In this document: positions 43,901-51,361 of the stretch, one piece after another | Layout: every line of letters begins with the position of its first letter | Numbering within the stretch: position 1 is the first letter of the stretch | From: JABDIP01 sp965250245 | GTDB lineage: Bacteria; Pseudomonadota; Alphaproteobacteria; DSM-16000; Inquilinaceae | Direction of reading: 5' to 3' | Length of the DNA stretch: 64,000 bases | NCBI GenBank assembly: GCA_965250245.1 | Contig: OZ252296.1 | Coordinates: 3,410,001-3,474,000, forward strand | Position numbers and translations under genes: made by a program | Notes under the pieces: model-generated | The model's input: the letters and a program-made list of their open reading frames with translations, nothing else | Told to the model about the DNA's origin: nothing | The model's database searches: none

Positions 43901-44540
43901 CGCGCACCCGGATCGTTCCCCGCTCCTGCTCCGGCTCCGGCGTGGCGGCCACCTCCGGCGAGAGATCGAGGGCGGGCATCGGCGGCGGCGGGGCGGCCGG
44001 CGTCGCCGACAAATCCAGTTCCGGCATCGGCAGCGGCACCGCCTCGGCCATCTCCGGCTCCATGGGCTCCGGTTCCGGGGATGCGGGGGCGGGCTGCTCG
44101 GGGGTCGGTTCGGGCGCCGCGGCCATCTCCGCACCGGCAGGCCGGATCTCGAAAAAGACGGTGCCGCCTTCCAGCCGGTCCACCAGCTCCATGGTCGGCT
44201 GCAGCACCATCAGGATGGTCGAGCCGCCGGAGATGACCCGGCCCTCCTCCAGATAGCTGCCGACGCGGCGGAAGGCCTGGGCCGCACCCTCGCCGATCGT
44301 CTGGCCGAAGACCACGAGGACGCGGTCGCCGTCACGGCGCATGCGGTAGTCCGGTGCGACGTCCCATTCGAACGCCAATTCGCCGCGATCGCCCAGATCA
44401 CGGCCCCGGACTTCCGCCGCCTCGGCAAAGCCGGGCAGCAGCGTCAGTGCCATGAGCGTCGCGGCAACGCGGGCGAGCCTGTTCCGGATGCCTCCGTATG
44501 GCCGGCGCCGTCGGCGAATGTCTGTCGTGTCGCGCGCCAT
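40929..44540 (-). CDS. Large exported protein with AMIN-like and tetratricopeptide-like domains
   Basis: The 1203-residue protein has an N-terminal signal peptide or anchor (about residues 24-42). Two or three AMIN-like beta domains follow (about residues 43-135 and 210-312, with GAKIVIDILQ near the end of the second), joined by Pro/Glu-rich linkers. The C-terminal half (about 630-1200) consists of degenerate tetratricopeptide-like helical repeats. AMIN domains bind peptidoglycan or guide secretion complexes to the wall. It follows MotE-like, DUF6468-like and fliM genes on the same strand, so a role in flagellar motor or stator assembly is likely (inference). Confidence 0.8.
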   Translation of the reverse strand: MARDTTDIRRRRRPYGGIRNRLARVAATLMALTLLPGFAEAAEVRGRDLGDRGELAFEWDVAPDYRMRRDGDRVLVVFGQTIGEGAAQAFRRVGSYLEEGRVISGGSTILMVLQPTMELVDRLEGGTVFFEIRPAGAEMAAAPEPTPEQPAPASPEPEPMEPEMAEAVPLPMPELDLSATPAAPPPPMPALDLSPEVAATPEPEQERGTIRVRGGEHAEYSRIVFDWPEEVGYRAEQDGGNVLIAFEAAADADFARARPANLSRIDALRQIAETGPLRVAVAVPFDARLRHFRLGAKIVIDILQGDGTPAPVRAEAAPPPPTPLPPAPPVAARPEPEPDAVPEMVPAIAERDPETRIPHASVPVEDERVEPPAAATEPEQMAMAEDPSEPAEAVAERPVGEPLSLLPRRPRIGAEIETVPLEPLPVDPVARFDPGVPAALAVFQRGQSLWAVFASEDGLDANVLASQGSPALGSVDIVRAEGGIALRFEPDEEGEITVSRRGDVWRVAIEPAAIRSAETLDVVPQPDYPLGPRLLIEGATAQGLVRFADPIVGDTLIAAPVREPAVGIAAGARFAQLRLLPSVQGMVARPMSESLAMRLATDGVEVTDTEGLLLSASVDTAREVIAIAPPVDTEGRLLEVDVWRGMEGDDFIEQRQALQRALALAPEADRDRARLDFARFNFAHGYAQEALGLLDLVEESQPSIAGRESFLMLRGAARVLAEELEAAAEDLDHPGLAESRDAALWRAVSAAKSQDWTRAAAEFERAGRLIETYPRPFAELLARLAARTAIETGDPDAAEAQLMRIAALTDGQSERWASTHYLRGLMAEKIGDSGSAARAFEAAAASDDRFHRTLSELALIELDLAEGALDWEEAVATFESLRFAWRGDEIEFQLIDRIEGLYWQEGRYRSALETLQQASRSFPETPAGEAYSARLQARFVELFGSARVAAMAPLAAISLYHDFSDLMPDNEDGDRVLAGLAERLVEIDLLDQAGDILAELIETRLEGPDRARTGTRLAGIRLLSGQPGAALEALDGSQSDADALPALAPERRLLRAHAYAELGQAADALALLADDRRPIAAAARADIAWRGQDWRTAAGALAELVEPPPAPGTAMAEDQAKLVLNLGIALALSNDGAGLDRLGERYGSAMARSNSANTFAILTRSSGGTPQIADLAAVRQQVSEVDLFQNFLAGYRTAADPQS

Positions 44541-44556
44541 TGGGTCTCGGCCGGGC

Positions 44557-45309
44557 CTAGTCCGGCAGGTCCGGCAGGTCGCGCCGGCGGGCCAGCTCGG
44601 TGGTGACCAGCCGCGCCCGTTCCGGGTTCATGCCGGCCAGGATGGCGGCGGATTTGGTTCCCCGCATGCGCTCCAGGACGCTGATCAGCACTTCCAGGTC
44701 GAGGCCGTTGAAGATGGTCGCGGCATCCGCCGGGCGCATCGATTCATAGATGCCGACCAGGCCCATGAGCTGCGCCTCGCCTTCCTCGTCGAGTTGCCCC
44801 AGCAGCGTTTCGATCTGCGTGCGCACCGCCTCCAGCTCCGCGACCTTCTCGTCCACGCGCTGCTCGGCGACGGCCAGCAGCGCCTCGCGCTGGTCGAGCT
44901 CACGGGCGCGCCGGTCCAGCGCGTCGCGGCGGGCGGAAAGCTGCTGCAGCAGGTCCCACTCGCCGGCGCTCAGATCCTCCGGGTCGAATTCCGGCACGCC
45001 GAACGGCGCATCGATGGCGTCCGATGCCATATCCGGCGCGGCCGACTCCATCATCGCGCCGTCCCCGGATGCCTCGGCGACCTGCATGGCCTCCGGCTCG
45101 TCGGGCTTGGCCTCCGCCGTGAGCGGGGTGCGCGGGGCATCCGGACCGGTCGCCGTCAGGCCCTCCCAGAGATCGCCGACGCGCACGCCGACCATCAGGA
45201 CCGAGACGAACATCAACGCCGGCAGCAGCCGGATGTGCAGCCGGCGGCGACGGGCGCGGCGCGGCGGCGGGCGGATGGCGGGCACGGCGGGCGGGGCTTG
45301 CTGGGTCAT
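44557..45309 (-). CDS. MotE-like flagellar motility chaperone
   Basis: The 250-residue protein has an N-terminal basic segment, one membrane helix near residues 27-45, an acidic linker, a coiled coil (ALDRRARELDQREALLAVAE) and a C-terminal MgtE-N-like helical domain (MRPADAATIFNGLDLEVLIS; MRGTKSAAILAGMNPERA). This is the layout of MotE, a periplasmic chaperone of MotC in rhizobia. It lies 4 bases after the DUF6468-like gene, in the fliM operon. Confidence 0.8.
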   Translation of the reverse strand: MTQQAPPAVPAIRPPPRRARRRRLHIRLLPALMFVSVLMVGVRVGDLWEGLTATGPDAPRTPLTAEAKPDEPEAMQVAEASGDGAMMESAAPDMASDAIDAPFGVPEFDPEDLSAGEWDLLQQLSARRDALDRRARELDQREALLAVAEQRVDEKVAELEAVRTQIETLLGQLDEEGEAQLMGLVGIYESMRPADAATIFNGLDLEVLISVLERMRGTKSAAILAGMNPERARLVTTELARRRDLPDLPD

Positions 45310-45313
45310 CGCG

Positions 45314-45769
45314 TCAGCGCAGGTTCTCGATGGCCTTCATGAGGTCGCTCTTGCTGCGGCCGCCCTTGCCCTTGCGCGGCTTGGTCTCCTCCTTGGCCGG
45401 CGCCGGTTTCACCGGTTGCGGCCGGCTAGCCTCCGCGGCGCGCCCGGCGCCGCTGGCGGCGGCCTCCAGCCGTCCTGCCAGCGCCTCGCCGGCCTCCACC
45501 AGGAAGGTGAGCTCGTCGCGCAGCCCGCGGGCCTTTTCGATATCCGCCTGGATGGCCGCGCCGACGCTGCCGGCGGTCAGCTTCAGCCCGCCGATCGCGG
45601 CTTCCGCCTTGACCGACGCGTCGGCCATGGCGCGGGCGGCCAGCTCCAGCTCGGCGCGGTTGTCGCGCAGCCGGGCGATGCGCCGGTTCAGCGCCGCCGC
45701 ATAGACCACGGTGGCACAGAGCAGGACGACGATCAGCCCGTCGAGAATGAGTCCGTAGTCGGCGATCAC
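45314..45769 (-). CDS. DUF6468-like membrane-anchored protein
   Basis: The 151-residue protein has one N-terminal membrane helix (ILDGLIVVLLCATVVYAAAL), a coiled-coil middle (LARRIARLRDN-like region to GDELTF) and a Lys/Ala/Pro-rich tail ending KSDLMKAIENLR. It resembles DUF6468 proteins found next to fliM in alphaproteobacteria; function is not known. Its ATG overlaps the fliM stop by four bases. A role in the motor is inferred from context. Confidence 0.75.
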   Translation of the reverse strand: MIADYGLILDGLIVVLLCATVVYAAALNRRIARLRDNRAELELAARAMADASVKAEAAIGGLKLTAGSVGAAIQADIEKARGLRDELTFLVEAGEALAGRLEAAASGAGRAAEASRPQPVKPAPAKEETKPRKGKGGRSKSDLMKAIENLR

Positions 45770-46842
45770 TGCTCGCCCCCCTCCTCATGCGGCGGCCGTG
45801 CATCGCCGCTGATCTGCACCGCGATGTTGCCCTTGGAGCGGCCCATGCGGCCCTTGAACATGGCGAACTCGCCGCAGCGCAGTTCGATCTCGCCATCCGG
45901 AGGACAGTCCAGCATCAGCCGGGAGCCGACCTTCCATTCCAGCACGTCGCGCAGGGACAGCGTGACCTCGTCCAGCACCGCGCCGATCGACAGGTCGGTC
46001 TGCCAGAGCTGGCTGGCGAGATGGCTCTCCCAGATCGAATCGCGGCCGAACTTCTCACCCATGAACATCTGCAGCAGCATCTCGCGCACCGGCTCCAGGG
46101 TCGCGTAGGGCACCATCATCTCGATCCGGCCGCCGCGATCCTCCATATCGATGCGCAGCCGGGCCAGCAGCGCGGCGTTGCTGGGCCGCACGATGGTGGC
46201 GAACTTCGGATTGGTCTCCAGACGGTCGAAGCGGAACGAGACGCCCGACAGCGGGTCGAAGGCGGCGCTCATATCGGCCAGCACCACCTTGACCAGCCGC
46301 TCCACCAGCCGGCGCTCGATGGTGGTGTAGGGCCGCCCCTCGATGCGCATGGCGGCGGTGCCGCGGCGGCCGCCCAGCAGCACGTCGACGATCGAGTAGA
46401 TCAGGGCGCTGTCGACGACCAGCAGGCCGTAATTGTCCCATTCCTCGGCCTTGAACACCGCCAGCATGGCCGGCAGGGGGATCGAGTTGAGATAGTCGCC
46501 GAAGCGGATTGAGCTGATCTGGTCGAGATTGACCTCGACATTGTCCGAAGTGAAGTTCCGGAGCGAGGTGGACATCAGCCGGACCATCCGGTCGAACACC
46601 ACCTCGAGCATCGGCAGACGCTCGTAGTTGACCATGGCGCTGTTGATCAGCGCCATCACCCCGGTGGTGCCCTCGTCGTCCTCGCCGCCGCCGACCCCGA
46701 GAAGGCTGTCGATCTCGTCCTGGTCCAGGACGCGCTCGCCGCCGTCCTCCTCCGCGTCGGCCGCCTCGATTTCCTTGGTCAGCGCGGCGACGTCTTCGGC
46801 GCCCTCCTCGGCTTCGGACTGTTCGGTCTCGTCGGACATCAT
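45766..46842 (-). CDS. fliM: Flagellar motor switch protein FliM
   Basis: The 358-residue protein has the N-terminal acidic segment with the CheY-binding-like LDQDEIDSLLGVG, the middle CheC-like domain and the C-terminal SpoA domain (DCPPDGEIELRCGEFAMFKG). It forms the C-ring that reverses rotation. It starts with two methionines; GAGAGA lies upstream. It is 27 bases downstream of fliL. Confidence 0.95.
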   Translation of the reverse strand: MMSDETEQSEAEEGAEDVAALTKEIEAADAEEDGGERVLDQDEIDSLLGVGGGEDDEGTTGVMALINSAMVNYERLPMLEVVFDRMVRLMSTSLRNFTSDNVEVNLDQISSIRFGDYLNSIPLPAMLAVFKAEEWDNYGLLVVDSALIYSIVDVLLGGRRGTAAMRIEGRPYTTIERRLVERLVKVVLADMSAAFDPLSGVSFRFDRLETNPKFATIVRPSNAALLARLRIDMEDRGGRIEMMVPYATLEPVREMLLQMFMGEKFGRDSIWESHLASQLWQTDLSIGAVLDEVTLSLRDVLEWKVGSRLMLDCPPDGEIELRCGEFAMFKGRMGRSKGNIAVQISGDARPPHEEGGEQ

Positions 46843-46869
46843 GTCTCTCTGAAAAGCGCCGAAGCCCGG

Positions 46870-47400
46870 CTACTGGACCAGCATCTCGCGGAACAGCACG
46901 TCGCGGACATCGGCCGGTGCCGCGGCCACGCTGACCCGGCGCAGCAGCTCCTCACGCAGCCGGTAGAGGCCGGCCGAGCCGCGCAGATCCTCGATCCTGA
47001 GCTCACGCAGATAGACCTGGAAATTGTCGATGATGCGCGGCATCACCTGCTCCACGGTGGTCACGTCCTGCTCGCTGCCCAGTTCCAGGCTGACGCTCAG
47101 CTTCAGGAAGTTCTGCCGCCGCCGGCCGCTGTTCAGGTTCACCACCATGTCCGGCAATTCATAGAAGAAGCCCGGCGTCACCGCGGCCTCCTCCTCAACC
47201 ATTGCGTGTTCCTCCTCCATCTCGGGTTCTACCCCGAGAAGGGAGTCGAGCATGCCGGTCGCGAACAGCCCGCCGCCCGCGCCGCCCAGCAGCAGCAAGG
47301 GCAGCACGATGAGCAGCACCATCTTCATGGCGCCGGACTTCTTCGGCGGCTCTTCCGCAGCCGCCTCTTCGGCGCCCTCGTTGGCCGTCTCGTCGCTCAT
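46870..47400 (-). CDS. fliL: Flagellar basal body-associated protein FliL
   Basis: The 176-residue protein has an acidic N-terminus, one membrane helix (MVLLIVLPLLLLGGAGGGLF) and the periplasmic FliL domain with FYELPDMVVNLNSG and RRQNFLKLSVSLEL. It supports stator function and swarming torque. ATG 47400 was chosen; an upstream in-frame ATG (47472) reads promoter-like sequence. It heads the fliL-fliM-DUF6468-MotE-repeat protein run. A CtrA half-site lies upstream. Confidence 0.93.
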   Translation of the reverse strand: MSDETANEGAEEAAAEEPPKKSGAMKMVLLIVLPLLLLGGAGGGLFATGMLDSLLGVEPEMEEEHAMVEEEAAVTPGFFYELPDMVVNLNSGRRRQNFLKLSVSLELGSEQDVTTVEQVMPRIIDNFQVYLRELRIEDLRGSAGLYRLREELLRRVSVAAAPADVRDVLFREMLVQ

Positions 47401-47451
47401 CCAGGGGCTCGTCGAAATTGTATCGTTGCCGCCCGGGAATGTTGCCGCGCG

Positions 47452-47459
47452 ATGGTTAA
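47452..47459 (-). promoter_or_regulatory. CtrA half-site upstream of fliL
   Basis: On the minus strand the sequence TTAACCAT, the CtrA half-site consensus, lies 52 to 59 bases before the fliL start, preceded by an AT-rich segment. It fits CtrA control of a class II flagellar operon. Single half-sites are weaker evidence than the full box at 38891. Confidence 0.45.
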
Positions 47460-47638
47460 TAAGCTGTTTCAATTTGTGTTTGTGTGACGCGTATGCTGAA
47501 CGAGCTCCTGATGCATTGCCACCTTAGGCGTAGGACTTCTCTCGAACTTTGTATAATCAGGCACCTATCTGCTGCAGCACACTATTCCGTTGTCAGAAGC
47601 ACCGGTATCTGTGCTCACTCGCGACTGGAGGCAGACCA

Positions 47639-48931
47639 TTGGACAGAACCGAAGTTCTTTCAGCAATTGACCGGGCAATATCGTCCGGAATCTCGCCAGT
47701 CGACGAAACCACGGACCCCTCAAAAGGACATACCTACGGAGCTCACGTAAGGTCTCTGACGACTGTCAATGCTAACTCAAATGACGCAATAAAGGATGTC
47801 ATGGAAGTCCTTCAGCGCCAGCCGGAGTTGGTGCCGCTGATGAAGTCTTTCTTCTATTCCGGTCCTGGAGGTGGCGGAATTGGCATATTGCCAATCAATA
47901 TAGCAAATTGGCTGCTAGCAAAGTCAATTTCACTCGATGGAGGCCCGGAAGAAGCACTTTCGTCCCTCGAAAACTTTGCTCGGGAGAACTCTGCATATGG
48001 GTTTAGAGTTGTTGCAATCTATGGCGTCTATATTCCCGAAGAGATAAAGCTGAATGAAAACACTCGAATCGTTCCCGTTTGGAATTTACCGCCCTCTCTT
48101 GGTGTCGACCATCTAGCAGAAGCAATAGGGCACTTTGTATTTCAATTGCCGATGGGAGGAGAAGATTTAACGGAACGGCTACCGGCAATATCAGCACTAG
48201 TTCAACGATTCAGAATGTCGCCGGCAGTAGTTGTAGACCAAGCAAAAATGCCCGACTGGCATGGAGATCACCCTGGCGTCTTCAAAGAACTTGAGGAAAT
48301 CGGAGCGGCATTTGGGCTGTTGCCAGGCGCAATACCACAAGTGGTAAGCCAGTGGGTAGAGACAGACGGAGTAGATGCGATACCTGGATTGACTGGTGGC
48401 AGCACTGGCGAGTTCGAAATAATGGAAGTGATACCACGGCGTTTTCAATGGATGAAACCACTGTCGGCTGATTTGGTATCGGACCGCCTTGGCAGCTACA
48501 TGAAACTGCCTTCGGAGGTGCGTAGGAAATTGAATACTCCATTGAGGCGCTTAGCGATGGTTGGAGCAAGAAGAGAGCCCCTCGACAAAGCCATTGAACT
48601 GGGGATTTGCCTCGAGTCCTTATTCGGCGAGGGTGACAAATCCGAAATAGCTCATAAAATCGCTGTTCGCGGATCTATCATCGTCTCTTCAGCAAAGCAG
48701 GACCGGATTCACAACTACCGAATTCTGAAGTCTGCATACAATCTGCGATCTAAGGCTGTTCATGGTGGCGAGTTCGATGACAGCAGAATTGCGTATCGTG
48801 AACTGAATTTGACTGGCACGGACGTGATCAATAGAGCAGAAGAAATCGCTCGAGTATCGATGAACAAAATTGTTGATTCTGGAGCGATTCCTGATTGGAC
48901 AGCAGTCGATTTAGCCATACACGATGCGTGA
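47639..48931 (+). CDS. HEPN-domain protein of probable horizontal origin
   Basis: The 430-residue protein starts at TTG 47639, with a strong GGAGG 7 bases upstream. The C-terminal part (about residues 310-385) matches the ApeA-like HEPN pattern: LDKAIELGICLESLFGEGD, then HKIAVRGSIIVSS and SAYNLRSKAVHGG with the R370-x4-H375 motif that forms the RNase site in HEPN proteins. The N-terminal about 300 residues are not recognised; they contain a hydrophobic, Gly-rich patch (YSGPGGGGIGILPINIANW). The base composition is far more AT-rich than its flagellar neighbours. HEPN proteins often act in abortive-infection or toxin systems; no partner gene is seen, so a single-gene role is possible. Confidence 0.75.
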   Translation: MDRTEVLSAIDRAISSGISPVDETTDPSKGHTYGAHVRSLTTVNANSNDAIKDVMEVLQRQPELVPLMKSFFYSGPGGGGIGILPINIANWLLAKSISLDGGPEEALSSLENFARENSAYGFRVVAIYGVYIPEEIKLNENTRIVPVWNLPPSLGVDHLAEAIGHFVFQLPMGGEDLTERLPAISALVQRFRMSPAVVVDQAKMPDWHGDHPGVFKELEEIGAAFGLLPGAIPQVVSQWVETDGVDAIPGLTGGSTGEFEIMEVIPRRFQWMKPLSADLVSDRLGSYMKLPSEVRRKLNTPLRRLAMVGARREPLDKAIELGICLESLFGEGDKSEIAHKIAVRGSIIVSSAKQDRIHNYRILKSAYNLRSKAVHGGEFDDSRIAYRELNLTGTDVINRAEEIARVSMNKIVDSGAIPDWTAVDLAIHDA

Positions 48932-49289
48932 ATATTGTCGACGGTAGGCCAAGTGTAAATTCCGCATTTCGCCGCTTGATCCTGCTGCATTGCAACTATT
49001 CCCAATTGAACCGATTACGGCAGACATTCGTTCCTGCGTCGTCTCTGGGCCCAATAGAGGTACATCTGAGTTTCAGCAAAACTTGGCCAGCAGAATGTCT
49101 GGTAGGTCGTAGACGCTTCCCCAGCGCAATCATGAGCCGACGCATAGACTAGTTTGCTGGCCAGCAGAAGGGGCCTGTCTGCTTTGCTCGGCAGGAACTG
49201 CCCGGCAAGCCCTGCCCCAGTTCGGCAGCACTGTCCCCTCATCCTTCCCATGCCAACGCTCGGGTCAAGGAATCCGGACATCTTGGCCC
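48932..49289. other. Non-coding region between the HEPN gene and the flgF promoter
   Basis: About 360 bases without a convincing gene. The first half keeps the lower GC of the HEPN gene, and composition returns to the local norm around 49200, which marks the probable right edge of the inserted segment. No terminal repeats, integrase or tRNA flank were found. Confidence 0.45.
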
Positions 49290-49304
49290 TGGCACGCCAC
49301 GTGC
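49290..49304 (+). promoter_or_regulatory. Sigma-54 promoter of the flgF operon
   Basis: The sequence TGGCACGCCACGTGC matches the -24/-12 consensus TGGCAC-N5-TTGC, with GG and GC separated by exactly 10 bases. It is 55 bases ahead of the flgF start, the normal distance. Confidence 0.65.
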
Positions 49305-49359
49305 ACCCCTGCCCCGGCACGGCCGTCGTGGCCGAACGGAAACTGATGCCGGACCAGGT

Positions 49360-50100
49360 ATGGAAAACGCGCTTTATGTCGGGCTGTCACGTCAGGTGGT
49401 GCTGCGGCGCCAGTTGTCGGTGATCGCCAACAACATCGCGAACTCCGAAACGCCGGGATACAAGGCCCAGCGCATGCAGTTCGGCATGTACATGGTCGAG
49501 GCCGGGCGCGACACCGTCGGGCGCGACCCGCGGATGGCCATGGTGGTGGACCGCTCGGTGGTCCGCGACACCCGCGGCGGCACCCTGGAGCGCACCGGCA
49601 ACCCCATGGACCTGGCGATCCAGGGCAATGGCTATCTGGTGGTCGAGACCGATTTCGGGCCGCGCTACACCCGCGCCGGTCGGCTGGCCATCGATGCCGA
49701 GGGCCGGCTGGTCGACAACAACAGGCTGCCGCTGCTGGGCGATGACGACCAGCCGATCACCATCCCGCGCGGCGCCGGCACCCTGGTCATCACGCCCGAC
49801 GGCAGCGTCTCCGGCGAGATCGGGCCGATCGGCCGGCTGAAGCTGGTCACCTTCGACCGCGAGGCGGACATGAAGCCGCTGGGCGGCGGACTGCTGGCCA
49901 GCAACGAGGTGCCACAGGAGGCCGAGGGCGTGCAGATCGCCCAGGGCATGCTGGAAGGCTCCAACGTGCAGCCGATCCTCGAGATGTCCCGGATGATCGA
50001 GATCTCCCGGCAATACCAGTCCACCCAGAAACTGCTCCAGGACGAGCACAACCGCCAGCGCGACTCGATCAGCCGCCTGGCAGGCACCTCACAGCGCTAA
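49360..50100 (+). CDS. flgF: Flagellar basal-body rod protein FlgF
   Basis: The 246-residue protein has the rod N-terminus VVLRRQLSVIANNIANSETPGYK, the FlgE/F/G middle domain with AIQGNGYLVVETDFGPRYTRAG and a C-terminal helix (PILEMSRMIEISRQYQ). It forms the proximal rod. It is preceded by a sigma-54 promoter and followed by flgG 196 bases on, across a family C repeat. Confidence 0.94.
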   Translation: MENALYVGLSRQVVLRRQLSVIANNIANSETPGYKAQRMQFGMYMVEAGRDTVGRDPRMAMVVDRSVVRDTRGGTLERTGNPMDLAIQGNGYLVVETDFGPRYTRAGRLAIDAEGRLVDNNRLPLLGDDDQPITIPRGAGTLVITPDGSVSGEIGPIGRLKLVTFDREADMKPLGGGLLASNEVPQEAEGVQIAQGMLEGSNVQPILEMSRMIEISRQYQSTQKLLQDEHNRQRDSISRLAGTSQR

Positions 50101-50139
50101 GGGAGGGGTGTGAGATGACAAACCGTTCAGCCCATTGGC

Positions 50140-50217
50140 CGTCATTCCCGCGAAAGCGGGAATCTCGATGGGCCAGTTCACCAGCGGCTCGAGATTCCCG
50201 CTTTCGCGGGAATGACG
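50140..50217. repeat. Family C palindromic repeat, inverted pair (copy 2)
   Basis: Two 29-base arms (50140-50168 and 50189-50217) are perfect reverse complements around a 20-base loop. The inner core equals that at 36672-36762, while the outer bases differ and remain paired. It lies between flgF and flgG. Confidence 0.9.
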
Positions 50218-50296
50218 CGCCGGGTGGTGACAGGCACCGGTCCACCAAGGCGACGCATGCGATCGCCAAGGGTCCAATCCTCAAGGAGACAACCGC

Positions 50297-51082
50297 ATGA
50301 ATTCGCTCAGCATCGGTTCGACGGGCATGCTGGCCCAGCAGCTCAATGTCGAGGTGATCTCCAACAACATCGCCAACATGACCACCACCGGGTTCAAGCG
50401 GCAGCGGGCCGAGTTCCAGGACCTGCTGTACCAGAGCCTGGTGCGGGTCGGCTCGACCTCGTCCAGCACCGGCACCATCGTGCCGGCCGGGGTGCAGATC
50501 GGCACCGGCGTGGAATCCGCCGCGGTCTACCGCATCCACGAACAGGGCAACATGCAGGTCACCGACAACCCGCTGGACGTGGCGATCAACGGCGAGGGCT
50601 TCTTCCAGATCAACCTGCCCACGGGCGAGATCGCCTATACCCGCGCCGGCTCGTTCCAGCTCAACCCGCAGGGCCAGCTGGTGACGCCGGACGGCTTCAC
50701 CCTGGTCGGGCCGGGAACCGTGCCGCCGGACGCGGTGAACATCGAGATCAACCAGGATGGCGAGCTGATCATCGCCATCGATGGTCAGGTGACGCCGACC
50801 AATGCCGGCCAGATCCAGCTCGCCAACTTCGCCAACGAGGCGGGGCTGGAGGCGATCGGCGACAATCTGTTCCGGGAGACACCCGCCTCGGGTGCGGCCA
50901 CCGTCGGCGTGCCGGGCAGTGCCGGCTACGGGCGGATCAACCAGGGCATGCTGGAGAGCTCCAACGTCAACATCGTCGCCGAGATCACCCAGCTCATCAC
51001 CGCCCAGCGGGCCTATGAGATGAACTCCAAGGTCATCACCACCACGGACCAGATGATGCAGTCCGTGACCAACCTGCGCTGA
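50297..51082 (+). CDS. flgG: Flagellar basal-body rod protein FlgG
   Basis: The 261-residue protein is the distal-rod FlgG with LNVEVISNNIANMTTTGFKRQ, an insert typical of FlgG (AEFQDLLYQSLVRVGS), DVAINGEGFFQINLPTGEIA and the C-terminal AQRAYEMNSKVITTTDQMM. The ribosome binding site AAGGAG precedes ATG. The last base of its TGA is the first base of the 34-bp terminal repeat of the element at 51082-51346. Confidence 0.96.
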   Translation: MNSLSIGSTGMLAQQLNVEVISNNIANMTTTGFKRQRAEFQDLLYQSLVRVGSTSSSTGTIVPAGVQIGTGVESAAVYRIHEQGNMQVTDNPLDVAINGEGFFQINLPTGEIAYTRAGSFQLNPQGQLVTPDGFTLVGPGTVPPDAVNIEINQDGELIIAIDGQVTPTNAGQIQLANFANEAGLEAIGDNLFRETPASGAATVGVPGSAGYGRINQGMLESSNVNIVAEITQLITAQRAYEMNSKVITTTDQMMQSVTNLR

Positions 51083-51346
51083 GTACCGACCATCATAGAA
51101 GGATGACACGTATGACGACCTTGCAACCCCTTCGGCCAGGAGCGTGGTCCGCTGTGATGCAGCGTATCACGAGGGCCTCGCGACGCCGTCCGAAGGGGTT
51201 GCAAGGTCGCCCTCCGGGTCGCGTCCCACGCCCGCCGGAGGGCGTCACCGCCGCTTGCCGATGCACAACATCGCCTGCGCGACGCTTCCTGCCCGGCGGG
51301 CGTGGGACGCGATCATACGTGCCATCCTTCTATGATGGTCGGTACT
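51082..51346. mobile_element. 265-bp symmetric element with 34-bp terminal inverted repeats and two hairpin lobes
   Basis: The ends 51082-51115 and 51313-51346 are inverted repeats of 34 bases with one mismatch. Directly inside are two perfect 20-bp inverted repeats, 51116-51135 with 51190-51209, and 51219-51238 with 51293-51312, each enclosing exactly 54 bases. The layout is 34-94-9-94-34, so single-stranded DNA or RNA would fold as a three-way junction. The two 54-base loops, one reverse-complemented, share roughly half their bases, which suggests an old duplication with stems kept by compensatory change. No reading frame or target duplication is clear; it may be a MITE-like element. Confidence 0.7.
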
Positions 51347-51361
51347 GAGGGAGCCGATGCG

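Noticed and set aside
40935..44606. Plus-strand open frame of over 1200 codons
   Set aside because: It is antisense to the AMIN/TPR gene and is an Arg/Gly/Gln-rich artefact of codon bias. The minus-strand product has a signal peptide and repeats.
47470..49330. Prophage or insertion sequence carrying the HEPN gene
   Set aside because: No transposase, integrase or terminal inverted repeats were seen at the edges of the AT-rich segment.
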